From Solirubrobacterales bacterium 70-9 (GTDB lineage Bacteria > Actinomycetota > Thermoleophilia > Solirubrobacterales > 70-9), in NCBI GenBank assembly GCA_001898095.1, contig MKSH01000165.1:1-5903 (forward strand): DNA of 5,903 nt, read 5' to 3'. Position numbers and translations under genes: made by a program. Of this stretch, positions 1 to 5,302 are shown piece by piece (positions within the stretch are counted from its first letter, which is position 1; each line of letters starts with the position of its first letter). The notes beneath the pieces are model-generated. The model was not told where the DNA came from. It searched no databases and saw only the letters and a program-made list of their open reading frames with translations.

Positions 1-918
1 CTCCTCGACCGTGCAGCCGAGCTCGCGGAACGCCTCGACCGCGTCGAGGGTGTTCCGCCGCACCTCCTCGTCGACCTCGAAGTAGCCGTAGTCCATCGTG
101 TAGGCGACCTTCCAGTCGCCGATCGACCCGTACTCCAGCGGCAGCGTGAGCGTTTCGCGCAGGGAGCACCCGTCGGCGACGTGCGGCCCCGACATCACGT
201 TCTGGGCGAGGGCGGCGTCGGCGACCGTGCGGGTCATCGGCCCGTGGTGGACGAGGGTCTCGTAGGGGTGCTCGCGGTCGGTCGGGTTGCGACCGAAGGG
301 CGGCTTGTAGCCGACGATCCCGGAGGCGGAGGCGGGGATGCGGATCGAGCCGCCGCCGTCGGTGCCGTCGGCGAGGATCGTCATCCCGGCGGCGACCGCC
401 GCTCCCGAGCCGCCCGACGATCCGCCCGAGGTGTAGTCGACGTTCCAGGGGTTCCGGGTCGCCCCCCAGAGCGGGCTGTTGGTGATCGAAGAGTGGGTGA
501 ACTCCGGCGTCGTGGTGCGGATGTGCATGATCGCCCCGGCGTCGAGCAGGCGTTCGACGGTCGGCGCGGTGTTGGCGGCGACGAAGTCCTTGTTGATCCG
601 CGAGCCGGCGGTGGTGATCTCGCCGTCGATCGGGTGCGACTCCTTGATCGCGACCGGGATCCCCTCCAGCGGTCGCGGCTCCCGGTCGCCGTCGCGGTAG
701 ACCGCCTCGGCGGCCCTGGCCTGCACGCGGGCCCGCTCGTAGTAGCGCGTGGTGATCGCGTTCAGCCGCGGGTTGACCGCCTCGGTGCGGGCGATCACCG
801 CCTCCAGCAGCTCGACCGGGGAGAGCGTCCCGGCCTTGAAGGCATCGATCGCCTCGGTCGCCGACATGTAGCAGAGGTCGAGATCGGCGTCGGCGGGCGA
901 GGTTGCGGCTGGTGGCAT
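1..918 (-). CDS. Amidase-signature family hydrolase (C-terminus cut by window edge)
   Basis: Amidase-signature enzymes hydrolyse carbon-nitrogen amide bonds with a Ser-cisSer-Lys triad; members are usually about 450-500 residues. The 306 residues visible here run open to base 1, so roughly the last third is missing. The triad is intact: Lys92 in GIPVAIKES, cis-Ser167 in [10 protein letters not shown] and nucleophile Ser191 in [11 protein letters not shown], with the expected 24-residue gap between the serines. No signal peptide is seen, so the enzyme is probably cytoplasmic. The ATG at 918 is chosen because AGGAG (925-929) sits 6 bases upstream and the protein then begins with the normal N-terminal helical region ([23 protein letters not shown]). 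Upstream lie a strong promoter and an operator-like motif shared with two IclR genes, so IclR control is likely (inference). The substrate cannot be read from the sequence: aliphatic or aromatic amides, acylated amines and cyclic amides are all possible. The family call is secure. Confidence 0.95.
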   Translation of the reverse strand, partial: MPPAATSPADADLDLCYMSATEAIDAFKAGTLSPVELLEAVIARTEAVNPRLNAITTRYYERARVQARAAEAVYRDGDREPRPLEGIPVAIKESHPIDGEITTAGSRINKDFVAANTAPTVERLLDAGAIMHIRTTTPEFTHSSITNSPLWGATRNPWNVDYTSGGSSGGSGAAVAAGMTILADGTDGGGSIRIPASASGIVGYKPPFGRNPTDREHPYETLVHHGPMTRTVADAALAQNVMSGPHVADGCSLRETLTLPLEYGSIGDWKVAYTMDYGYFEVDEEVRRNTLDAVEAFRELGCTVEE

Positions 919-924
919 CGATCA

Positions 925-929
925 CTCCT
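925..929 (-). promoter_or_regulatory. Ribosome binding site of the amidase gene
   Basis: AGGAG on the minus strand, 6 bases before the ATG at 918. It is the best-placed Shine-Dalgarno sequence in the left third of the window and fixes the amidase start. Confidence 0.75.
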
Positions 930-942
930 GGTGGGCTTGCGA

Positions 943-967
943 TCAGTGAAAGACTCTAACGCTCAGT
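943..967. promoter_or_regulatory. Operator-like motif A, upstream of amidase
   Basis: On the plus strand TCAGT (943-947) and TCAGT (963-967) flank TGAAAGACTCTA (947-958). The 12-mer matches 11 of 12 bases at 1883-1894 in front of the downstream iclR gene, and a related version lies upstream of the other iclR gene. The motif sits just downstream of the expected transcription start of the amidase promoter, where a bound repressor would block transcription. Assignment to an IclR protein is inference. Confidence 0.5.
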
Positions 968-980
968 AACAACGGGCGCC

Positions 981-1009
981 AGCGTAACGTGCGCGCCGAT
1001 AGCTGTCAA
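981..1009 (-). promoter_or_regulatory. Sigma-70-type promoter for the amidase
   Basis: On the minus strand a perfect -35 box TTGACA (1004-1009) is followed after exactly 17 bases by TACGCT (981-986), which fits the TAnnnT form of a -10 box. Transcription should start near 974, giving a leader of about 55 bases that contains operator-like motif A and the ribosome binding site. This is the clearest promoter in the window. It implies the amidase need not rely on read-through from the upstream iclR genes. Confidence 0.7.
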
Positions 1010-1074
1010 ACCAGAGGGGCGTCGATGCGCTTCGAGGCCGAAACGCGGCGGCGAAGAGGTGCGAAGACGGGTCG

Positions 1075-1878
1075 CTAGGAGCCGGCGACGAGCTGCTCGG
1101 CGGGGCGCTCGAGGCCGAGCTGCGAGCGCAGTTCGGCGGCGGCGTCACGGATCGCCGCGCCCGCCGCTTCGACTTCGGCCGGGTCGATCCGGTGGACCAC
1201 GAAGCTGACGCTCAGCGCGAAGATCGGGTCGTCGTCGGGCCCGAAGACGGCGGCGCCGGCGCAGATCAGGTCGTCCTCCGCCTCCTGGCGATCGACCGCG
1301 TAGCCGCGCTTCTTCACCTCGGCCAGGTCGGCGTCGAGGGCCTTCAAGGTGGTCAAGGTGTTGCCGTTGAATTTCGGCATCCCGACCCGCTTGAGCAGCG
1401 CCTGGCGCTCGTCGACCGGCATCTGCGCGAGCATCGCCTTGCCCAGCGCCGAGGCGTGCCAGGGGTCGGGTCGGCCGATCTCGGTGACCTTGCGGAGGTT
1501 CCGCGTCCCTTCCAGGGTCTCGACGATGATCAGCTGGTCGCCGCTCCGCAGGCCCATGTTCACGGTCTCGTCGAATTGCGCCAGCAGCCGCCGCATCACC
1601 GGCAGCGTCGACTCGCGCGGGACCCGGTTGTTCAGCGCCTGCTGGCTGAGCCGGAAGAGCTCCCAGCCGAGCCGGTAACGCCCCTCCTTGGTGCGCGCGA
1701 CCAGCCCCGTGTTCACGAGGCTGGAGAGGTAGCGCAGCGCGGTCGCCTCGCTGAGCTCGACCCGGCGGGCGATCTCGGCGAGCGTGAAGGTGTTTTCGGA
1801 GTCGAACGCGCGCAGGACCCGGACGGTCCTGTCCACCCCCTCCAGCGTCGTCGGACGCTTGGTCCCATTCGTCGCCAC
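1075..1878 (-). CDS. IclR-family transcriptional regulator (downstream paralog)
   Basis: A 267-residue protein, normal for IclR regulators. The N-terminal winged helix-turn-helix covers about residues 14-71: the helix [22 protein letters not shown] is followed by the wing region GRYRLG. The C-terminal ligand-binding domain covers about 85-255 and includes the family motif [10 protein letters not shown] (138-147). The GTG at 1878 is chosen because the reading then aligns with the N-terminus of the neighbouring paralog; no in-frame ATG lies nearby. The same frame stays open upstream into the other iclR gene, but that extension is a shadow. No Shine-Dalgarno sequence precedes the GTG. A possible -10 box TAGGGT (minus strand, 1889-1894) lies 10 bases before it, so the mRNA may be nearly leaderless. 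It is about 65% identical to the protein at 1926-2753 by eye, without gaps. Its ligand is unknown; the amidase is the obvious candidate target. Confidence 0.93.
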   Translation of the reverse strand: MATNGTKRPTTLEGVDRTVRVLRAFDSENTFTLAEIARRVELSEATALRYLSSLVNTGLVARTKEGRYRLGWELFRLSQQALNNRVPRESTLPVMRRLLAQFDETVNMGLRSGDQLIIVETLEGTRNLRKVTEIGRPDPWHASALGKAMLAQMPVDERQALLKRVGMPKFNGNTLTTLKALDADLAEVKKRGYAVDRQEAEDDLICAGAAVFGPDDDPIFALSVSFVVHRIDPAEVEAAGAAIRDAAAELRSQLGLERPAEQLVAGS

Positions 1879-1899
1879 TGAATGAAAGACCCTATCAGT
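1877..1899. promoter_or_regulatory. Operator-like motif B over the start of the downstream iclR gene
   Basis: ACTGA (1877-1881) and TCAGT (1895-1899) form an inverted repeat with a 13-base centre that contains TGAAAGACCCTA (1883-1894), nearly identical to motif A at the amidase. It overlaps the proposed GTG start and the candidate -10 box (TAGGGT on the minus strand), so binding would shut off initiation. Autoregulation by one of the two IclR proteins is the likely role (inference). Confidence 0.5.
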
Positions 1900-1925
1900 C
1901 TCCGTATCCGCCCCGGCGGGCCGAC

Positions 1926-2753
1926 TCAGACGCCGACGGGCTGCTCCAGCCCCAGCCGCGCGCGGAGCTTGGCGGCGGCGTCGCGGACCGCCCCGCCGAC
2001 CGAGTCGTAGTCGGCCTCGTCGACCCGGAAGGCGACGAAGCTGATGCTGATCGCGAACAGCGGCTCGCCTTCGCGGCCGGCGATCGCGGCGCCGAAGCAG
2101 GTCAGGTCTTCCTCCGACTCCTGCAGGTCGACGGCGTAGCCGCGTTCCCGCGTCTTCGCCAGGTCGGCCTCCAGCGCCGCCCGCGTCGAGAGCGTGTTCT
2201 TCATCAGCTTCGGCGTGCCGGTGCGGGCAAGCAGCGCTTTGCGCTCGTCCTCGGGCATCAGCGCCAGCATCGACTTGCCGAGGGCGGAAGCGTGCCACGG
2301 ATCCCGCTGCCCGATCTGGGTGACCTTTTTCAGCGAGCGGTCCCCTTCCAGCGCCTCGACGATGACCAGGCGGTCGCCCTCGCGGACGGCGAGGTTGACG
2401 GTCTCGTTGTACTGGTCGAGCAGGCCCTCCATCACCGGCAGCGCCGCCTGGCGCGGGACCCGGTTGGCGACCGCGGTCTGGCCGAGGCGGAAGAGCTCCC
2501 AGCCGAGGCGGTAGCGGCCCGCCTCGGTCCGTTCGACGAACCCGGCGCTGACCAGGCTGGTCAGGTAGCGCAGCGCGGTCGCCTCGCTGAGCCCGACCTT
2601 GCGCGAGATTTCGACCAGGTTGAAGCTCTCCTTCGAGTCGAAGGCCTGCAGGACCCGCACCGTCCGGTCCACGCCCTCGAGCGTCACCGGTTTCCCCTTC
2701 TTGCCCCCCTCAGCAGCCATCCAACTCCGAAATATAGAGGTGCCGCCCTCCAT
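1926..2753 (-). CDS. IclR-family transcriptional regulator (upstream paralog)
   Basis: A 275-residue IclR protein read from the ATG at 2753. The winged helix-turn-helix covers about residues 27-84 ([22 protein letters not shown], then GRYRLG). The ligand-binding domain covers about 98-265 and carries the [10 protein letters not shown] motif. A start at Met12 (2720) is equally possible: it aligns with the proposed start of the paralog and has GGAG 4 bases upstream. The 2753 start has a better ribosome binding site (GGGAGGAG), but 15 bases away, which is too far. A TGA lies in frame upstream of 2753, so nothing longer is possible. The stop is 47 bases before the start of the next iclR gene, so the two may share a transcript, although the second has its own candidate control site. 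IclR proteins bind small aromatic or aliphatic acids and act as repressors or activators; no specific ligand can be assigned. Confidence 0.93.
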   Translation of the reverse strand: MEGGTSIFRSWMAAEGGKKGKPVTLEGVDRTVRVLQAFDSKESFNLVEISRKVGLSEATALRYLTSLVSAGFVERTEAGRYRLGWELFRLGQTAVANRVPRQAALPVMEGLLDQYNETVNLAVREGDRLVIVEALEGDRSLKKVTQIGQRDPWHASALGKSMLALMPEDERKALLARTGTPKLMKNTLSTRAALEADLAKTRERGYAVDLQESEEDLTCFGAAIAGREGEPLFAISISFVAFRVDEADYDSVGGAVRDAAAKLRARLGLEQPVGV

Positions 2754-2782
2754 CCGCGCTCAGCCGAACTCCTCCCATACGT

Positions 2783-2816
2783 TTCATCAGTCAGAGAGAG
2801 CTTTCAATCACTGAAG
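2783..2816. promoter_or_regulatory. Operator-like motif C upstream of the first iclR gene
   Basis: TCAGT (2787-2791) and ACTGA (2810-2814) form an inverted repeat with an 18-base centre. On the minus strand the centre contains TGAAAG-CTCT, the core of motifs A and B with one base missing. It lies 34 bases upstream of the ATG at 2753. I see no convincing -35/-10 pair to go with it. Placement fits autoregulation by an IclR protein. Confidence 0.4.
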
Positions 2817-2841
2817 CGGAAGGACCCAGTGCCAGTAGCGC

Positions 2842-3003
2842 GTGGTTCGGGGGGCTTGCGGCCGGGGTCGGGTGGCGCGGTTCGAGGCGCCCGCGGCCGG
2901 GGACGGCGAAATCCGGAGGCCTGCGGCGGGGGACGGGCGGCGCGGTTCGAGGGGCCTGCGGCCGGGGACGGCGTACTCCGGAGGCCCTGCGGCCGGGACC
3001 GGC
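2842..3003. repeat. GC-rich imperfect tandem repeat, about 65-base period
   Basis: Two adjacent units start at GGCGCGGTTCGAGG (2874) and GGCGCGGTTCGAGG (2939), 65 bases apart, and stay similar along their whole length. Each divides into two related halves ending in variants of CTGCGGCCGGGGACGG. A further half-unit (GTGGTTCGG...TTGCGGCCGGGGTCGG) precedes them from 2842. That makes about five copies of a 30-35 base sub-unit. The copies have diverged by substitution and do not keep one reading frame, which argues against a coding repeat. No CRISPR-like unique spacers are present. Confidence 0.7.
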
Positions 3004-3065
3004 CGTCCCGGGCGTCTCGGAGGCGACCCGGGCAGGCTGTGGCCGCCTCCGAGACGCCCGGGACG
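3004..3065. repeat. Hairpin 1: perfect 22-bp inverted repeat
   Basis: Left arm 3004-3025 (begins CGTCCCGGGCG) is exactly complementary to right arm 3044-3065, with an 18-base loop. No T-tract follows on either strand. The base of the left arm (3005-3011) can alternatively pair with CCGGGAC at 2993-2999. Confidence 0.9.
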
Positions 3066-3139
3066 CGAGGCTTCCGTGGGGGAGTGCGCAGGTTCGGCGT
3101 GTTTGCGGGGGATCCGTCGCACCTCTAGGGCGCCGAGGG

Positions 3140-3190
3140 CGGTGCGTTCGCACTTTCCCGTACATGGGACGGGAAAGTGCGAACGCACCG
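3140..3190. repeat. Hairpin 2: perfect 22-bp inverted repeat
   Basis: Left arm 3140-3161 (contains GTGCGTTCGCACTTTCCC) is exactly complementary to right arm 3169-3190, with a 7-base loop ACATGGG. The tight loop and perfect stem make it the most stable hairpin in the window. No T-tract follows in either direction. It shares sequence with hairpin 4. Confidence 0.92.
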
Positions 3191-3225
3191 GGGGATGGGG
3201 CGGCGGGAGGGTCGCGGGCTTGACG

Positions 3226-3250
3226 ATCTCCTCACTTCCTTGAGGGAGAT
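3226..3250. repeat. Hairpin 3: short stem with one bulge
   Basis: ATCTCCTCA (3226-3234) pairs with TGAGGGAGAT (3241-3250) across a 6-base loop, with one bulged G. It is weaker than its neighbours and could be partly coincidental. Confidence 0.5.
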
Positions 3251-3306
3251 GAGGGGGACGTCGCCCGGACGTGCGCCTTCGCGGGGGCTCCGGCACCGTC
3301 CCGGAC

Positions 3307-3353
3307 CTCCGTTCGCTCTTTGTTCGCCATACCCGTACAAGCAGCGAACGGAG
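3307..3353. repeat. Hairpin 4: 11-bp stem with nested inner stem
   Basis: CTCCGTTCGCT (3307-3317) is exactly complementary to AGCGAACGGAG (3343-3353). Inside the 25-base loop, CTTTGT can pair with ACAAG with one bulge. It shares CGTTCGCnCTTT, CCCGTACA and GCGAACG with hairpin 2, in the same order, so the two look related by descent. Confidence 0.75.
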
Positions 3354-3474
3354 CGCGGGGACCTGCGACAGGCGTGACGTATTCCCTGAAGAGACGTGAC
3401 GTTCCCGACGCCTTCCTCACGGACCTCCCCCGGGACCCGCACGGGACGCGCACCCTCTCCTTCTCCCCAGGGGA

Positions 3475-3526
3475 CGGCCCTCTCATAGGCGGTCACAGCC
3501 TGCCCGGACCGCCTATGAGAGGGCCG
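3475..3526. repeat. Hairpin 5: perfect 20-bp inverted repeat
   Basis: Left arm 3475-3494 (contains GCCCTCTCATAGGCGG) is exactly complementary to right arm 3507-3526, with a 12-base loop. Beyond a two-base bulge the stem continues with GGGA (3471-3474) against TCCC (3529-3532). It lies about 110 bases upstream of the gntR start. Confidence 0.9.
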
Positions 3527-3606
3527 CGTCCCTTGCCGTCCCTCGCACCCCGACCGTCCACACGACGCCGCCGCGTCGAGAATCGTCCAACCGATGATCG
3601 ATAGGC

Positions 3607-3636
3607 CGATTGAACATAATCGAGTAGGATTTGGGC
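3607..3636 (+). promoter_or_regulatory. Promoter/operator region of the GntR-type regulator
   Basis: A 16-base inverted repeat, CGATT (3607-3611), GAACAT, AATCG (3618-3622), overlaps a -10-like CATAAT (3615-3620). A second -10-like TAGGAT (3625-3630) lies 6 bases before the GTG at 3637. AGGA (3626-3629) within it is also a well-spaced Shine-Dalgarno sequence, 7 bases from the GTG. GntR/FCD regulators commonly bind short palindromes in their own promoters, so autoregulation is plausible. No good -35 box is visible. Confidence 0.45.
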
Positions 3637-4335
3637 GTGGCTTCAGGGGTGAACGTCGAGGATGGGGAGCTCAAGCGGGTCTCGACCGTCGACGCCTTGG
3701 TGGAGGCCATCGGGGGGCGGGTGCTTGACGGGTCTTTCGAGCCTGGAGCCGCCTTGCGGGAGCCGGAACTTTGCAGTCAGTACGGGGTCAGCAGGCACTC
3801 GCTGCGCACGGCGCTGCAGCAGCTCAACCACGAAGGGCTGGTGCGGCTGGTCGCCAATCGCGGCGCCTTCGTGCCCTCGTTCGACGCCCAGGACATCCAG
3901 GACCTCTTCGCGCTGCGGTCGATCCTCGAGTGCGGGGCGCTGGAACGGCTGGCGGTCGCCGATGCCGGCGCGGTGGAGCCGGTGCGGGCGAGCGTCGAGG
4001 CGCTGGAGGCGATGCCCGCCAGCGCCACCTGGGGCGAGATGCGCGACGCCGACATGGCCTTCCACCGGGCGATCGTCGAGTCGATCGGCAACCCGCGGGT
4101 GTCGCGCGCGCACGATGCGGTGATCACCGAGTCGCGGCTCTGCCTGCGCCAGCTGCGGTCGGAGTACGAGGAACACGAGCGGGTTGCCGGCCAGCACAAG
4201 GAGATCCTCCAGGCGCTGCTCGACCGGCGCGCCGATCAGGCCAAGCAGCTGCTCGAAGACCACCTCGACGAGGCCTGCGCCAACTTGGTCGAGGCGCAGC
4301 GCAGCGCCGCCAAGGGCGCCTCCCCGGTCAGCTGA
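3637..4335 (+). CDS. GntR/FadR-type (FCD) transcriptional regulator
   Basis: A 232-residue regulator, typical length for the FCD subfamily. The GntR winged helix-turn-helix covers about residues 15-80 (LREPELCSQYGVSRHSLRTAL, then LVRLVANRGAFV), and the all-helical FCD effector domain about 85-215. The conserved metal-binding set is present: Asp139 and His143 (DMAFH), His187 (GQHKEIL) and His209 (EDHLDEA), so a metal-assisted carboxylate ligand is likely from family knowledge. The GTG at 3637 is preferred because AGGA lies 7 bases upstream; a TTG at 3631 would have no room for a ribosome binding site. The gene converges on the dehydrogenase/BKACE pair, and its stop overlaps that of the dehydrogenase by 8 bases. 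This makes it a candidate regulator of that pathway, but the pair's promoter lies outside the window, so the link is inference. Confidence 0.93.
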   Translation: MASGVNVEDGELKRVSTVDALVEAIGGRVLDGSFEPGAALREPELCSQYGVSRHSLRTALQQLNHEGLVRLVANRGAFVPSFDAQDIQDLFALRSILECGALERLAVADAGAVEPVRASVEALEAMPASATWGEMRDADMAFHRAIVESIGNPRVSRAHDAVITESRLCLRQLRSEYEEHERVAGQHKEILQALLDRRADQAKQLLEDHLDEACANLVEAQRSAAKGASPVS

Positions 4336-4341
4336 CCGGGG
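4322..4341. terminator. Perfect 20-base palindrome over both convergent stop codons
   Basis: CCCCGGTCAG is followed directly by its reverse complement CTGACCGGGG. As RNA from either strand it folds to an 8-bp stem with an AGCT loop. It holds the stop codon of the plus-strand regulator (4333-4335) and of the minus-strand dehydrogenase (4328-4330), and makes both proteins end in Pro-Val-Ser. Its place between convergent genes fits a bidirectional terminator. There is no T-tract, so function is uncertain. Confidence 0.5.
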
Positions 4342-5302
4342 GCGTCGACTCCGCCATCGCCGCCTTCAGCGCCCGGACCCGGAGGACGAAGCGGTTGCGG
4401 CGCTCGGCCAGCTCCTCGTTGGAGAAGTCGCCCCACAGCTCGGCCACCCCGTCGACGGCGAGCTGGATGTCGGCCTCGCTGATCGGGTCGTTCACGACCG
4501 ACAGCTCGCGCCAGACCGCGGCGGTGTAGTCGCCGAACTTTTCGAGGTCGTCGCGGACCCCGTCGGCGTTCGTCGCCTCCACCCCGTAGGGACCGAGCAG
4601 CGCCCAGCGCAGGCCGAGGCCCTCGCTCACCGCGCGGTCGATGTCGGCGACCGAGGCGACGCCTTCGCGGGCGAGGCTCACCGCCTCGCGCAGCAGCGCC
4701 AGCTGGATCCGGTTGAGGACGAAGCCGTAGACCGGCTTGAGGACGACGATAGGCGTCTGCCCGACCGCGGCGAGGAAGGCGCGCGCCGCCTCGATCAGAT
4801 CCGGCGGCGTCGCCGACCCGCCGACCAGCTCGACCAGCGGCACGATGTGCGGCGGGTTGGTCGGGTGGGCGACCAGGCAGCGCGCCCGGCTCTCCGGGCT
4901 CACCTGCTCGAAGATCTCATCCGGCGGCAGCGCCGAGGCGCTGGAGGCGAGGATCGCGTCGGGCCGGGTGAATTCGTCCAGCGTCTTGAAGACTTCGCGC
5001 TTCAGGTCGATCAGCTCGGGCACGCACTCCTGCACGTAGTCGGCGTCGCCGACCGCCGCCGCGAGGTCCGCCTCGCAGGCGATCCGCTCGAGGCTCCCCT
5101 CGACGTCCACCCCCTCGCCGGCGCCCGCTTCCGCCGCGCACAGCTCCAGCTCGGCGCGGGCCCGCTCGCCGAACGCGTCGAGCTGCGCCGGGTCGGAGTC
5201 GGTGACCGTCACCTGGTAGCCCGCGCGGCTGAAGACCACCGCCCAGCCGAGGCCGATCAGCCCGGCGCCGACGATCGCGACCCGCTCGATCGGCCCGTTC
5301 AT
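4328..5302 (-). CDS. 3-hydroxyacyl-CoA dehydrogenase-family oxidoreductase (gulonate/carnitine dehydrogenase type)
   Basis: A 324-residue NAD-dependent dehydrogenase expected to oxidise the hydroxyl of a beta-hydroxy acid to a beta-keto acid in the cytoplasm. The Rossmann motif GAGLIG spans residues 12-17, and Asp35 after the second strand favours NAD over NADP. His146 and Glu158 in AHPTNPPHIVPLVELV are the catalytic pair, Asn197 lies in GFVLNR, and a serine cluster (120-123) fills the usual active-site position. The NPPHIVPLVELV segment and the SEGLGLRWALLGPYG stretch resemble lambda-crystallin/L-gulonate 3-dehydrogenase more than fatty-acid beta-oxidation enzymes; L-carnitine 3-dehydrogenase is an alternative. 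The start at 5302 is chosen over 5329 because its ATG forms an ATGA overlap with the stop of the BKACE gene, implying translational coupling. Family call is secure; substrate is not. Confidence 0.93.
   Translation of the reverse strand: MNGPIERVAIVGAGLIGLGWAVVFSRAGYQVTVTDSDPAQLDAFGERARAELELCAAEAGAGEGVDVEGSLERIACEADLAAAVGDADYVQECVPELIDLKREVFKTLDEFTRPDAILASSASALPPDEIFEQVSPESRARCLVAHPTNPPHIVPLVELVGGSATPPDLIEAARAFLAAVGQTPIVVLKPVYGFVLNRIQLALLREAVSLAREGVASVADIDRAVSEGLGLRWALLGPYGVEATNADGVRDDLEKFGDYTAAVWRELSVVNDPISEADIQLAVDGVAELWGDFSNEELAERRNRFVLRVRALKAAMAESTPPVS

Larger units (their letters stand above)
2754..3636. other. Large divergent intergenic region, hairpin- and repeat-rich
   Basis: These 883 bases separate an iclR gene and a gntR-type gene that are transcribed away from each other. 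Open frames exist on both strands, but they read as Pro/Arg/Gly-rich low-complexity peptides generated by GC-rich repeats and by the two arms of the hairpins. None shows a domain, a good start site or a length consistent with a known family. The left part (about 2842-3003) is tandem repeat; the rest is dominated by hairpins at 3004-3065, 3140-3190, 3226-3250, 3307-3353 and 3475-3526. Promoter-like sequence appears only at the right end, beside the gntR gene. Confidence 0.75.

Noticed and set aside
181..969. Long plus-strand frame opposite the amidase
   Set aside because: It is Arg/Gly/Asp/Val-rich antisense shadow of a clear amidase gene; the long plus-strand frame at 4184-5695 is rejected for the same reason.
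1879..2298. N-terminal extension of the downstream iclR frame giving a 407-residue protein
   Set aside because: The extra 140 residues lie out of frame over the other iclR gene and are Arg/Ala/Gly-rich shadow sequence; the IclR fold is complete from the GTG at 1878.
2711..2778. Short upstream reading frame starting at the ATG on the minus strand at 2778, overlapping the iclR start
   Set aside because: It has no ribosome binding site, and about 22 codons is within chance expectation.
2874..2950. GGTTCGA boxes resembling tRNA T-loops
   Set aside because: They belong to the tandem repeat; no acceptor, D or anticodon arms can be placed around them.
3371..3412. Direct repeat GTGACGT(A)TTCCC and a weak GGCGT/ACGCC stem
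   Set aside because: The two 11-13 base copies are 22 bases apart and the stem is too short and gapped to claim as a feature.
2842..3526. CRISPR array
   Set aside because: Repeats are imperfect and contiguous, there are no uniform repeat-spacer units, and no cas gene is present.
2808..3604. Open frames of 60-160 codons on both strands of the intergenic region
   Set aside because: They are Pro/Arg-rich, span the repeats and hairpin arms, overlap one another on both strands and lack domains or good ribosome binding sites.
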